From Rugamonas apoptosis (GTDB taxonomy: Bacteria > Pseudomonadota > Gammaproteobacteria > Burkholderiales > Burkholderiaceae_D), in contig NZ_JACEZU010000015.1 in NCBI RefSeq assembly GCF_014042355.1, forward strand, positions 1 to 64,000: DNA of 64,000 nt, given 5' to 3'. The notes beneath the pieces were generated by a model that was given only the letters and a program-made list of their open reading frames with translations, was not told where the DNA came from and searched no databases. This document shows positions 44,827-53,685 of this stretch, piece after piece. Both the position numbers and the translations under genes were made by a program. Within the stretch, counting starts at the first letter, position 1. Every line of letters starts with the position of its first letter.

Positions 44827-45287
44827 ATGTTTTCCTTGGTTGAGTCGTGGGTGGCTGACGCGCCGCCGATAATGACAGTTTTGAGCTTGGACAGGGTTTT
44901 TTCAAGGGCCGCGTAATCATCTTGCGTAAAACCGTTGAATACTTGGGCGCCCCTGGCCACGACGCGGGGAAACACGTCATGGAAGGTGGCCTCGCCGGCC
45001 GCCGTCAGGCGCACGAAGAACGAGCGCTTGTCGTCGGCGTTGCGCTGGCGTTGGACCAGGCCCTTTTGTTCGAGCCGTTCGATCACCCCGGTCAGCGTGC
45101 CCTTGGTGATCAGGGTTTTTTCCCCCAGTTCCTTGTAGGACATGCCGGCCGTGTTGCCCAGCGTGGCGATGATGTCGAACTGGGCATGCGTCAGGCCGCA
45201 CTGGCGTACCTGTGCGTCCGACAGGCGCTCGAAGCCCTGCATGCATTCGGCCAGCAGCCGGATACTTTTCAAATAGCGTTCACCCAT
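44823..45287 (-). CDS. MarR-family transcriptional regulator
   Basis: 154 residues. The winged helix is visible in LTHAQFDIIATLGNTAGMSY, KTLITKGTLTGVIERLEQKG and the wing RQRNADDKRSFFVRLT. MarR proteins repress nearby transport or stress genes and release on binding small phenolic or oxidising ligands. It is divergent from a DMT exporter with about 74 bases between starts, so that exporter is a likely target, along with its own two-gene unit. Confidence 0.88.
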   Translation of the reverse strand: MGERYLKSIRLLAECMQGFERLSDAQVRQCGLTHAQFDIIATLGNTAGMSYKELGEKTLITKGTLTGVIERLEQKGLVQRQRNADDKRSFFVRLTAAGEATFHDVFPRVVARGAQVFNGFTQDDYAALEKTLSKLKTVIIGGASATHDSTKENI

Positions 45288-45361
45288 AGACCGTGATTAT
45301 AGCTGGCCGCGGCGCGCCGCTCCGGCCCCGCATCGCCAAGTTGGCCGTGGCCGGGTACACT

Positions 45362-46336
45362 ATGCCTCCCCGGCCGCCGCCACCGTGCGCGCCCGCAACC
45401 CGCCAGCCACTCGTCGAGACCTGTTTGAAGCCATCCGCACCCCAGCACCTGCCCGGCATCGCCGCCCTGTTGACCGTGACCCTGGTGTGGGGCACCACCT
45501 TCCCTGTCATGAAGGATATGACGGCCGCCCTGTCGGCCAGCATGATCGTGCTGGTGCGCTTCACCTTGGCCGGGCTGCTGCTGGCGCCGTTCCTGTGGCG
45601 GGCGCGGGCGGGCGACCTGTGGCAAGGCGGGCTGGCCGGTGTGGTGTTGTTTTTCTGCTACGTATTCCAGATCGAGGGACTGGCCCTGACCAGCGCCAAC
45701 CGCAACGCCTTCCTGACCGGCTTGAACGTGCTGGTGGTGCCCTTGCTGGGCATGGCGGCCGGCAAGCCGCCGGAGCGGCGCATCGTGGTGGCGCTGCTGC
45801 TGGCGCTGGCCGGCCTGTTCGCCCTGTGCTGGGATGGCGGCATCAGCTGGGGCCGCGGCGACACGCTGGCCCTGCTGGCGGCCCTGTGCTTCGGCCTGTA
45901 CGTGAAGATGATGGAAACGGCCACCCGCAAGGTGGATAGCCTGATGGCGCTGACGGCGGCCCAGATCGTCACCGTGGCCGTGTGCGCGGCCGGCTGGCTG
46001 CTGTGGCGCGACATGCCTTCCGGCGCCCAGGCCGGGCCGTGGCAGGCGGCCGCCTGGCAAGCCGTGCTGTCCTACAAGAGCAACCTGATCTACCTGGGCG
46101 TGGTGGCCACGGCCGCCATCATCTCGCTGCAAACGTGGGGCCAGAGCCACAGCAGCGCCAACGAGGCGGCCGTGATCTACGCGTTCGAACCGGGCTGCGC
46201 CGCCATCTTCGCTTACTTCTGGCTGGGCGAGACGCTGGCCTGGAACGGCTTGCTGGGCGCCGCGTTGTTGATCTCCGGTATGATAGTGAGCCAGTGGAGC
46301 AGCAGCCGGCCCGCCGCCGTGCTGGCGCCGGAATGA
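45362..46336 (+). CDS. DMT-superfamily exporter (EamA domains)
   Basis: 324 residues from the ATG at 45362; a GTG further upstream or a TTG at about 45425 are alternatives, and no strong ribosome site decides. Ten membrane helices in two EamA repeats are expected: LVWGTTFPVMKDMTAALSAS, then ALTSANRNAFLTGLNVLVVP, then EAAVIYAFEPGCAAIFAYFW. Members export amino acids, metabolites or drugs. It is divergent from the MarR regulator, which probably controls it. Confidence 0.85.
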   Translation: MPPRPPPPCAPATRQPLVETCLKPSAPQHLPGIAALLTVTLVWGTTFPVMKDMTAALSASMIVLVRFTLAGLLLAPFLWRARAGDLWQGGLAGVVLFFCYVFQIEGLALTSANRNAFLTGLNVLVVPLLGMAAGKPPERRIVVALLLALAGLFALCWDGGISWGRGDTLALLAALCFGLYVKMMETATRKVDSLMALTAAQIVTVAVCAAGWLLWRDMPSGAQAGPWQAAAWQAVLSYKSNLIYLGVVATAAIISLQTWGQSHSSANEAAVIYAFEPGCAAIFAYFWLGETLAWNGLLGAALLISGMIVSQWSSSRPAAVLAPE

Positions 46337-46381
46337 GCGCCGCCCCGACCACTGCCAGCTTCGTTATCGCTTAAACGCCGC

Positions 46382-47335
46382 ATGCCATTTTCACCCCTAT
46401 CCCGTCTGGCCCAGGAACAGCCGCTGCGCGTGCTGCTGGTCAACGCGGGCGAGCCGGACGCCCTCACCTGGGCCGGCCTGGTCCAGCCGCTGCGGCTGGC
46501 GGCCCGTTTGCTGGGGCCGGAACAGTTGCGGCTCGACATATTGAGTCCCCAGCAAGTGGCGCTGGCCCAGCCCCAGCCGGGCTGGCATCTGGCGCTGCTG
46601 GTGGCCGACGAACAGCAAGCCCCGCCGTCGCCGGCCCTGCTGCGTACGGTGATCGAGCGCTGCCGCTCGGCCCGCTATTGGGGTGGGGTGGGGGCCGGTG
46701 TGCTGTGGCTGGCCGACGCCGGGGTGATGGCGGGCGTGCGCATCGCCCTGCCGTGGGCCCTGTATGCGGAAACGGACGCCGTCACCCAGCGCGCCATCCT
46801 GACGCCCCATCTGTTCGAACTGGATGGCCGCATGCTCAGTTGCTGCGGCGGCGCCGCCAGCATCGACTTCGCGCTGACGCTGGTGGCGGCCCTGTACGGC
46901 GCCACCGTCCAGGCCACCATCAAGGAAAGCCTGTGTATCGAGCGCGTGCGTCCGCACGATGAGCGCCAGCGGGTGGCGCTGCAAGCCCGCTTCGGCGCGC
47001 TGCAGCCCAAGCTGTCGGAGGCGGTGACGTTGATGGAGGCCAATATCGAGGAACCGCTGTCGACCGACGACATCGCCGGCCTGGTGGGCTTGTCGCGGCG
47101 CCAGCTGGAGCGCTTGTTCAAGCAATACCTGGACAGCCTGCCGTCGCGCTACTACCTGGAGCTGCGCTTGCAGCGGGCCCGCCAGTTGCTGCTGGAAACC
47201 AACCACTCGATCGTGCAGGTGGGGCTGATGTGCGGCTTCTCGTCCGGCTCGCACTTTTCCACCGCCTTCGGCGCCCTGTTCGGCAACACGCCGCGTGAGG
47301 AACGCCAGCGCAAGCTGATGCCGCCGGCGGCCTGA
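46382..47335 (+). CDS. argR: AraC/GlxA-type regulator, pseudomonad ArgR-like
   Basis: 317 residues. The N-terminal part has the DJ-1/PfpI-like fold of GlxA regulators, and the C-terminal part an AraC DNA-binding domain (EEPLSTDDIAGLVGLSRRQL, then VGLMCGFSSGSHFSTAFGAL). The stretch from QPKLSEAVTLMEANIEEPLS to the end is strongly reminiscent of Pseudomonas aeruginosa ArgR, which activates arginine succinyltransferase genes. It is not the hexameric E. coli ArgR. Its place at the head of an arginine island with a matching operator before astC supports the call. It converges with the kinase gene, 20 bases apart. Confidence 0.75.
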   Translation: MPFSPLSRLAQEQPLRVLLVNAGEPDALTWAGLVQPLRLAARLLGPEQLRLDILSPQQVALAQPQPGWHLALLVADEQQAPPSPALLRTVIERCRSARYWGGVGAGVLWLADAGVMAGVRIALPWALYAETDAVTQRAILTPHLFELDGRMLSCCGGAASIDFALTLVAALYGATVQATIKESLCIERVRPHDERQRVALQARFGALQPKLSEAVTLMEANIEEPLSTDDIAGLVGLSRRQLERLFKQYLDSLPSRYYLELRLQRARQLLLETNHSIVQVGLMCGFSSGSHFSTAFGALFGNTPREERQRKLMPPAA

Positions 47336-47355
47336 ACGGGCCTGGCGATGGGCGC

Positions 47356-49959
47356 TTACACCGGCGTCTGCTCGGTGGCCGTGCCGTTGGCGTCGGGCAG
47401 CGCCACCATGCCGTGCGCGCCGCTGGCGTTGCGCTCGGTGAGCTGGGGCGCCTTCAGCGGCAGGCTGATCTGGAATAGCGTCCCCGCGCCCGCTTCGCCC
47501 TGCAAGGTGATGGTGCCGCCCAGCACCCCCGTCACCAGCGTCTGCACAATGTACAGGCCCAGGCCGGAGCCGCCCTGGCCCAGCCGGGTGGTGAAGAAGG
47601 GATCGTAGATCTTGCTGCGGTATTCGGGCGGGATGCCCTTGCCGTCGTCCTCGTAGGTCAGCAGCACGCGTTCGTCCTGGCGCCGGGCGCTGATGTGGAC
47701 CCGGCCTCCTTTGCGTCCTTCGAAACCGTGCACCAGCGAATTTTCCAGCAGGTTGGACAGTACCTGGGCCAGCGGGCCGGGGAAGCTGTCGAGTTCGATG
47801 TCGGGCGCCACGTCCAGCGCGATGTGGTGGCCGCGATGCTTCCATGAATTGTGGTGGCTGGCGATCACTTCCTCCACCGTGCGCCGCAGCGGGAACACGC
47901 GGCGCCGCACGCTGGCCTGGTCCACCGCCAGTTCCTTGAAGTTGTCGATCAGCCCGGCCGCGCGGAAGGTGTTGCGTTCGATGATTTCCGTCGCCTGCTG
48001 GCAGTGGGACACGAAGGTGTCGGCCGCCGAGCGCTTGAGCTGGCCGGCCGCCAGCGCGCTGCCGAAGCTGTCCACGTGGGCCTTGAGCGTGGTGGAGGCC
48101 GTCAGCGCGCTGCCCAGCGGGGTGCTCAGCTCGTGCGCGATGCCGGCCACCAGCCGCCCCAGCGAGGCCACTTTTTCCGTTTGCACCAACTGCTCGGCGG
48201 CCAGCCGCAAATCGTCGTTGGCTTGCCGCAGCTCGGCCGTGCGGGCCAGCACGCGTTGTTCCAGCACGGCGTTCAATTCCTGGATCTCCGCCTCGCGCGA
48301 GCGGCGCGCCGCCACTTCCTGTTGCAGTTCGGCCGTGCGGCGCTTGACCATCACCCGCAGCTGCACGATGAAGGTGATCGCCACCAGGACCGCCAGCGCC
48401 AGCGCGCCCAGGGGCCGGTAATCGATGTCGTGCGCGTAGTGGACCGTGCTCCAGTTCTGGCGGAACGCTTCCCGTTCGTTCCTGGGGATGGCCGCCAGCG
48501 CCGCGTTCAGGATGGGCACCAGTTCCGCCCAGTCGGAACGCACGCCAATGCCGATGTGGTAGCGGTAATCCGTCTCGCCGGCCACCCGCACGTCCGTCGC
48601 GCCCAGCTCGACCAGCTGGTGGGTGCCCGTCAGCAGCGGGCCGATGATGGCGTGCACCTTGCCGTTGCGCAGCAGTTCGGTGCCGGCCCGGAAGTTGCTG
48701 ACCGGGACCATGGCGATGGCGGGCCAGTCGTGCGGCAGCACGTCGGCCACGCCGGTGCGGGCCGCCACGGCCACCCGCTGGCCGGCCAGGCCGCCCAGGC
48801 CGCCCATGGGCGCGGTGGCCGTGCCGGCGAAGATCACCACGGGCGTGCTCAGATAGGGTTCCGTCACCAGCATGAAGCCGGCCCGGCCCGGCGTGTGCGA
48901 AATGGCCGACACCAGGTCCACCTGGCGCTGTTCGATGCGGCTGACCTCGTCGGCCACGTCGCGTACCGGCAGCAGTTCGAAGCGCACCCCCAGCTGCTCC
49001 TCGACGCGGCGCAGGAAGTCCAGCGAAATGCCGCGCAACTGGCCATCCTCGCCGCGCCACTCGATGGGCGCGCGGCTGCTGTCGACGGCCACCCGCAGCA
49101 CCGGGTGGGCCGCCAGCCACGCGTGCTGGGCGGGCGTGAGGGTCAGCTCGCGCTGCACCGGCGTGCCGTCGGCCGCGGCCAGCCAGCGCGAGCGGATCCG
49201 CGCATGTTCGTCGGCCGTGATGGCGGCCACGCCCTTGTCGATGATGGACAACAGTAAGGGCGCGTCGTTGCGCAGCGCCAGCCGGATGGTGGCCGCTTCC
49301 GAATAGTAGTACAGCAGCGCGATCTTGAGCGATGCGCCGCCCTCGCCGATGGCGCGCTGCACCACGGGCAGGTCGTCGAAACAGGCGTCCGCCTCGCCGC
49401 GCTGCACGCGCGCCATGCCTTCCTGCGAACTGTCCACCTCCACCAGCACGCAATCGGGGCAGCGCGCCTTGAGCACGGGAACCCGTACCGAATTGCGCGT
49501 CACGGCCACGCGCTGGTGGGCGTAGTCGCCCAGCACGCGGGTGGCGGCGTGGTCGGGCCGGGTCACCATGGCGATCGGCAGTTCCAGGTAGGGCTGGGAG
49601 AAATTGAGGCGGCTCCTGCGCTCGGGCCGGTCGCGCGCGCACAGCACGCCGTCGACCGCGTGCGCCATGCCCTTGGTCAGGGCCTGGTCCCAGGTCGAGC
49701 CTTCATAGCGGAACTTGAGGCCGGTCTTGCGGGCCACCAGTTCCGCATAGTCGAAGCAGGCGCCCGCGTAGGAACCTTCGCTGTCGGCGCGGCGGAACGC
49801 GATGGGCGGGTTGAACTGGTCGAGCGCCATGGTCAGCACCGGATGCGCGCGCACCCAGGCTTGCTCCTGCGGCGTGAGCACAACCTGAGCCGCCACCATG
49901 GCGGGCCATGCAATCAGCATGAAAAATAAAGTGGCCAGCGTGGCTCGTGCTGTGTGCAT
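47356..49959 (-). CDS. Membrane sensor histidine kinase with two periplasmic SBP_bac_3 domains
   Basis: 867 residues. Order: signal peptide (1-25), two amino-acid-binding-protein-like domains (about 27-260 and 265-510), one membrane helix (about 515-535), coiled coil, H-box VAGIAHELSTPLGSALTAST (His near 606) and an ATPase domain (NLLENSLVHGF, DDGKGIPPE, GGSGLGLYIV). The tandem binding domains resemble the BvgS/EvgS sensors but there is no PAS, receiver or Hpt part. No response regulator is adjacent. Position between the ArgR-like regulator and the porin/AST genes suggests it senses an amino acid such as arginine; that is inference. It is divergent from the porin by 73 bases. Confidence 0.85.
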   Translation of the reverse strand: MHTARATLATLFFMLIAWPAMVAAQVVLTPQEQAWVRAHPVLTMALDQFNPPIAFRRADSEGSYAGACFDYAELVARKTGLKFRYEGSTWDQALTKGMAHAVDGVLCARDRPERRSRLNFSQPYLELPIAMVTRPDHAATRVLGDYAHQRVAVTRNSVRVPVLKARCPDCVLVEVDSSQEGMARVQRGEADACFDDLPVVQRAIGEGGASLKIALLYYYSEAATIRLALRNDAPLLLSIIDKGVAAITADEHARIRSRWLAAADGTPVQRELTLTPAQHAWLAAHPVLRVAVDSSRAPIEWRGEDGQLRGISLDFLRRVEEQLGVRFELLPVRDVADEVSRIEQRQVDLVSAISHTPGRAGFMLVTEPYLSTPVVIFAGTATAPMGGLGGLAGQRVAVAARTGVADVLPHDWPAIAMVPVSNFRAGTELLRNGKVHAIIGPLLTGTHQLVELGATDVRVAGETDYRYHIGIGVRSDWAELVPILNAALAAIPRNEREAFRQNWSTVHYAHDIDYRPLGALALAVLVAITFIVQLRVMVKRRTAELQQEVAARRSREAEIQELNAVLEQRVLARTAELRQANDDLRLAAEQLVQTEKVASLGRLVAGIAHELSTPLGSALTASTTLKAHVDSFGSALAAGQLKRSAADTFVSHCQQATEIIERNTFRAAGLIDNFKELAVDQASVRRRVFPLRRTVEEVIASHHNSWKHRGHHIALDVAPDIELDSFPGPLAQVLSNLLENSLVHGFEGRKGGRVHISARRQDERVLLTYEDDGKGIPPEYRSKIYDPFFTTRLGQGGSGLGLYIVQTLVTGVLGGTITLQGEAGAGTLFQISLPLKAPQLTERNASGAHGMVALPDANGTATEQTPV

Positions 49960-50032
49960 TTTGAGAGTAGCCTTTGGCGATGCGGCCCCGATGCCTCATA
50001 GCATAGCCCACTCTGACTGCGGAATACATAAC

Positions 50033-51127
50033 ATGATGAACAAACTTCATGGCAAAGACACAATTCGCAGGATAAATCTGAAACTGCTTGCTGTCTTGCT
50101 GTGGGGAGCTTGCCACAGTGCCTGGGCCGACAGTGGCGTGACGGCTTACGGCGTGATCGACACCTTCGCCACCCGCATCGCGGCCGACGGCCTGGCGCCC
50201 GTGACGCGGATCGACGCCAGCGGCCTGCTGGCCAGCCGGCTGGGCTTGCGGGGCCGCGAGGCGCTGGGCGGCGGTTTGCGCAGCGGCTTCGTGCTGGAGG
50301 CGGGCATGAACGGTGACGACGGCAGTGGGGCGGACGGCAACCGCCTGTTCAACCGCCAGGCCTGGGTCAGCCTGGGCGGCCCCCTGGGCGAGCTGCGGCT
50401 GGGGCGCCAGAATACGCCGCAGTTTTACATGAATGGCAAGTTTGACGCTTTCACCAGCGCCACCCAGGCTTCCGGCTGGAACAATATGTACGGCGCGCCG
50501 CCCCGCATCGACAACGCCGTCGGCTACTTCTCGCCCGACCTGGGCGGGCTGACCTTGCAGGCATTGGTGGCGCGCGGCGCCACCGGCGGCGCCGCGCCGC
50601 TGGACGAGACGGCCGCCAACCGCAACCTGCAACTGGCGGCCGAGTACGAACATCCCGGCCTGTACCTGGGCGCCAACTACCAGCAGGTCGACAACGCGGC
50701 CCTGCCATACCGGGCGCGGCGCGCCAGCGTGGGCGCGTCCTGGACGTTTACGCCGCGCTGGACCGTGTTCGGCGCGGCCGGCGGTGAGCGCCGCAGCGAC
50801 GGCACGCAACGCACCATGTTGTATTCGCTATCGCTGCGCTGGCGCGCGGACGGCCCGCTGGCCCTGGCGTTCGGTTGGGCCGGGCTGCGCGACCGGCTGA
50901 CGGGCGCCGGCCATGGCGGCGCGGCCGAACTGGGCGCGCAAGCCCAGTACCGGCTGTCCGTGCGCACCTCGCTGTACGGGGCGCTGGCCCGGCTGCGCCA
51001 GTATGACCGCCGCAACAACTTCGCGCTGGTGGGGGCCGCCGTGGTGGCGCCGGCGGCCCAGATCCGCTCGCCCCTGCCGGGCGGCGCCATCGACGGCGTG
51101 CAGCTGGGCGTGCTGCACACGTTTTGA
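50033..51127 (+). CDS. Gram-negative general porin (Porin_4 family)
   Basis: 364 residues from the ATG at 50033 (another follows at 50036). The signal peptide ends near CHSAWADSG. The mature chain starts VTAYGVIDTFATR, then has the classic SRLGLRGREALGGGLRSGFV block and RQAWVSLGGPLGELRLGRQN, and ends in Phe. These are marks of the betaproteobacterial trimeric porins. It lies just before astC, so it may be the outer-membrane route for arginine or related peptides; that is inference. Confidence 0.88.
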   Translation: MMNKLHGKDTIRRINLKLLAVLLWGACHSAWADSGVTAYGVIDTFATRIAADGLAPVTRIDASGLLASRLGLRGREALGGGLRSGFVLEAGMNGDDGSGADGNRLFNRQAWVSLGGPLGELRLGRQNTPQFYMNGKFDAFTSATQASGWNNMYGAPPRIDNAVGYFSPDLGGLTLQALVARGATGGAAPLDETAANRNLQLAAEYEHPGLYLGANYQQVDNAALPYRARRASVGASWTFTPRWTVFGAAGGERRSDGTQRTMLYSLSLRWRADGPLALAFGWAGLRDRLTGAGHGGAAELGAQAQYRLSVRTSLYGALARLRQYDRRNNFALVGAAVVAPAAQIRSPLPGGAIDGVQLGVLHTF

Positions 51128-51162
51128 GGCCGCAATGACCGCTTTGCCCGGTCCCGCCCTGG

Positions 51163-51226
51163 CCGGGTAAAAATGAAAATCCTTGTCGCCATTTCAAAAG
51201 AGTTTTAGCATCCCGCTTTTTATAAT
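51163..51226 (+). promoter_or_regulatory. astC promoter with ArgR-type site
   Basis: A perfect TATAAT (51221-51226) lies 53 bases before the astC ATG with no normal -35. TGTCGCCATTTCAAAAGAGTT (starting at 51184) fits the Pseudomonas ArgR half-site TGTCGC-N8-AA-N5 and covers the -35 position. The preceding 21 bases (51163-51183) keep the AA at the same place but not the TGTCGC, giving a weak first half of a direct repeat. This is the layout of an activator that touches RNA polymerase. Confidence 0.6.
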
Positions 51227-51279
51227 GGGTGCTCCAGTGCGGCCCCGCCGCCACCGACCCCACCTTGATAGGGATAGCC

Positions 51280-52524
51280 ATGAACGCCAAGCTTGATACG
51301 ACCGTGACCACACGTCCTGTAAATCGCCAGACCTTCGACGAAGTGCTGGTGCCGACCTACGCACCATCGGCCATGGTGCCGGTGCGCGGCGCCGGCCTGG
51401 ACCTGTGGGACCAGAACGGCAAGCAATACCTGGACTTCACGTCCGGTATCGCGGTCAACTCGCTGGGCCACTGCCATCCGGTGCTGGTGGAGGCGCTGAC
51501 CAAGCAGGCCAACACCCTGTGGCACCTCGGTAACGGCTACACCAACGAACCCGTGCTGCGCCTGGCGCTGGCGCTGACGGAAGCCACCTTCGCCGACCGC
51601 GCCTTCTTCTGCAACTCCGGCGCCGAGTCCAACGAAGCGGCCCTGAAGCTGGCCCGCAAGCACGCCCACACCAAGTTCGGCGCCCACAAGTCGCGCATCG
51701 TGTCGTGCTTCCACTCGTTCCACGGCCGTACCCTGTTCACCGTGTCCGTCGGCGGCCAGGCCAAGTACACGGAAGGCTTCGAACCGCTGCCGCCGTCGAT
51801 CGACCACATCCCGTACAACGACATCGAGGCGGCGCAAATGGCCATCACCGATGACGTGTGCGCCGTGGTGGTGGAGCCGGTGCAGGGCGAGGGCGGCGTG
51901 GTGCCGGCCGATGCCGACTTCCTGAAAGAGCTGCGCGCGCTGTGCGACAAGACCGGCGCCGTGCTGATCTTCGACGAAGTCCAGTGCGGCATGGGCCGTA
52001 CCGGCGATCTGTTCGCCTACATGGGCTACGGCGTGACGCCGGACATCCTGACCTCGGCCAAGGCGCTGGGCAACGGCTATCCGATCGGCGCCATGCTGAC
52101 CACCAACGAGCTGGCCAAGAGCCTGGCCGTGGGCAGCCACGGCACCACCTACGGCGGCAACCCGCTGGCCGCCACCGTGGCCCTGAACGTGCTGGAAACC
52201 ATCAACCAGCCAGCCTTCCTGGCGCGCGTCAAGGAAGCGAGCAAGAACCTGGTGGCCACGCTCAACAAGCTGATCGCCGACTACCCGCAAGTGTTCACCA
52301 CCGTGCGCGGTTCCGGCCTGCTGCTGGGCATGGTCGTGGCGGACGCCTTCAAGGGCCGTTCCAAGGATATCCAGAAGGCCGCCGAAGCCCATGGCCTGAT
52401 GCTGCTGATCGCCGGTACCGAAGTGGTGCGCCTGGCGCCGGCCCTGATCGTGTCCGACGCCCAGATCGCCCAGGCCGACCGCCTGCTGCGCGCCGCGCTG
52501 GATGACCTGATCAAGGCCGCCTAA
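51280..52524 (+). CDS. astC: Succinylornithine/acetylornithine aminotransferase
   Basis: 414 residues from the ATG at 51280. The PLP-binding lysine lies in LTSAKALGNGYPIGAML, the glycine loop in FFCNSGAESNEAALKLARKH, and the Asp in VLIFDEVQCGMGRTG. In the arginine succinyltransferase pathway it converts succinylornithine plus 2-oxoglutarate to succinylglutamate semialdehyde and glutamate. It can also act on acetylornithine. It leads the operon, 153 bases after the porin, behind an ArgR-like site. The frame reaching 51229 would start at the promoter and is not used. Confidence 0.93.
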   Translation: MNAKLDTTVTTRPVNRQTFDEVLVPTYAPSAMVPVRGAGLDLWDQNGKQYLDFTSGIAVNSLGHCHPVLVEALTKQANTLWHLGNGYTNEPVLRLALALTEATFADRAFFCNSGAESNEAALKLARKHAHTKFGAHKSRIVSCFHSFHGRTLFTVSVGGQAKYTEGFEPLPPSIDHIPYNDIEAAQMAITDDVCAVVVEPVQGEGGVVPADADFLKELRALCDKTGAVLIFDEVQCGMGRTGDLFAYMGYGVTPDILTSAKALGNGYPIGAMLTTNELAKSLAVGSHGTTYGGNPLAATVALNVLETINQPAFLARVKEASKNLVATLNKLIADYPQVFTTVRGSGLLLGMVVADAFKGRSKDIQKAAEAHGLMLLIAGTEVVRLAPALIVSDAQIAQADRLLRAALDDLIKAA

Positions 52525-52532
52525 GCGTTCAC

Positions 52533-52571
52533 CGCAACCCGCCGCTCCCGCCTTCGCGCGGGAGCGTTGCG
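52533..52571. other. Intercistronic hairpin between astC and the first astA
   Basis: CGCTCCCGC pairs with GCGGGAGCG, and an outer CGCAA pairs with TTGCG, followed by TTTCACC. It is the strongest structure in the 97-base gap. It could be a partial terminator or an RNA end protector that lets astC be more abundant than the downstream genes. Confidence 0.7.
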
Positions 52572-52621
52572 TTTCACCACACCGGCAACCGCAAGCCTGG
52601 TTAGAAATTGAAGGAGCTCCC

Positions 52622-53659
52622 ATGTATGTTGTCCGTCCGGTAGAAATCGCGGATATCGCCGCCCTGGAAGCATTGGCGGCAGTGACCATGCCGGGTGTCC
52701 ATACGCTGCCCAAGACGCGCGCGCAGATCACCGCGCTGGTCGAGCGCTCGATCGCCTCGTTCGCCGCCCATGTCGACATGCCCAGCGAAGAGTCCTACCT
52801 GTTCGTGCTCGAATCGCTGGCCGACCACGCCATACTCGGCACCGCGTCGATCTACGCGGCGGCCGGTTCCAACGGCACCTATTTCTCGTTCCGCAACGAC
52901 GTGATCCAGCAGGTGTCGCGCGACCTGAACATCAGCCACAGCGTGCATGCGCTGACGCTGTGCTCGGAGTTGACCGGCTATTCCCAGCTGTCGACCTTCT
53001 ACGTCGATCCGACCCTGCAGGACGCGCCGGAAGCGGCGCTGCTGTCGCGCGCGCGGCTGCTGTTCGCCGTGCTGGCGCCGCAGCGCTTCGCCGAGCGCTT
53101 CTTCGTGCCGCTGGCCGGCATCACGGACGCGCAAGGCGGTTCGCCGTTCTGGGATGCGCTGGGCCGCAAGTTCTTCCAGATGGACTTCCTGGACGCCGAG
53201 CGCATCATCGGCGGCGCCCGCAACCGCACCCTGATCGTGGAGCTGATGCCCCACTATCCCGTGTACGTGCCACTGCTGCCGGGCGACGCCCAGGCGGCCA
53301 TGGGCCAGATCCACCCGTCGGGCGAACTGGCGTTCAACCTGCTGACGGCCGAAGGCTTCGAAGCGGACGACTACATCGACATCTTCGACGGTGGCCCGAT
53401 CCTGCAAGCCCACAAGCACGCGCTGCGCACCTTCACGGGCGCGCTGCAGCGGCGCGTGGCCACCTGCCCGGCCGAGCCGGACCGCAACCGCGAAACGCCC
53501 GTCACCTACGCCATCGGCACTGGCGCCGACCAGCATTTCCGCGCCGTCGTCATGGCTTGCGCGCCGCTTGAATCGCTGGCCGTGGTGGCGCTGCCGGCCG
53601 CCGTGCAGGCCGCGCTGCAGGTGACGGATGGCGACACCGTCGTTTGCGTCCGTCTGTGA
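52622..53659 (+). CDS. aruF: Arginine N-succinyltransferase, alpha-type subunit
   Basis: 345 residues. The acetyltransferase-like opening MYVVRPVEIADIAALEAL, the block LCSELTGYSQLSTFYVDPTL and the PFWDALGRKFFQMDFLDAER stretch are those of the AstA family. With the next, related protein it should form the heteromer known as AruFG in Pseudomonas. This takes succinyl-CoA and arginine to N2-succinylarginine, the first step of the pathway. AAGGAGCTC lies before the ATG. Confidence 0.9.
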   Translation: MYVVRPVEIADIAALEALAAVTMPGVHTLPKTRAQITALVERSIASFAAHVDMPSEESYLFVLESLADHAILGTASIYAAAGSNGTYFSFRNDVIQQVSRDLNISHSVHALTLCSELTGYSQLSTFYVDPTLQDAPEAALLSRARLLFAVLAPQRFAERFFVPLAGITDAQGGSPFWDALGRKFFQMDFLDAERIIGGARNRTLIVELMPHYPVYVPLLPGDAQAAMGQIHPSGELAFNLLTAEGFEADDYIDIFDGGPILQAHKHALRTFTGALQRRVATCPAEPDRNRETPVTYAIGTGADQHFRAVVMACAPLESLAVVALPAAVQAALQVTDGDTVVCVRL

Positions 53660-53685
53660 GCACTCAGTCAAACATTGGAAATCCT

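Noticed and set aside
46397..49642. A 1081-residue frame on the same strand as the double-SBP kinase
   Set aside because: It is a shifted frame of the kinase and is dominated by Arg, Gly, Ala and Pro. It also crosses the ArgR-like gene. No domain is recognisable.
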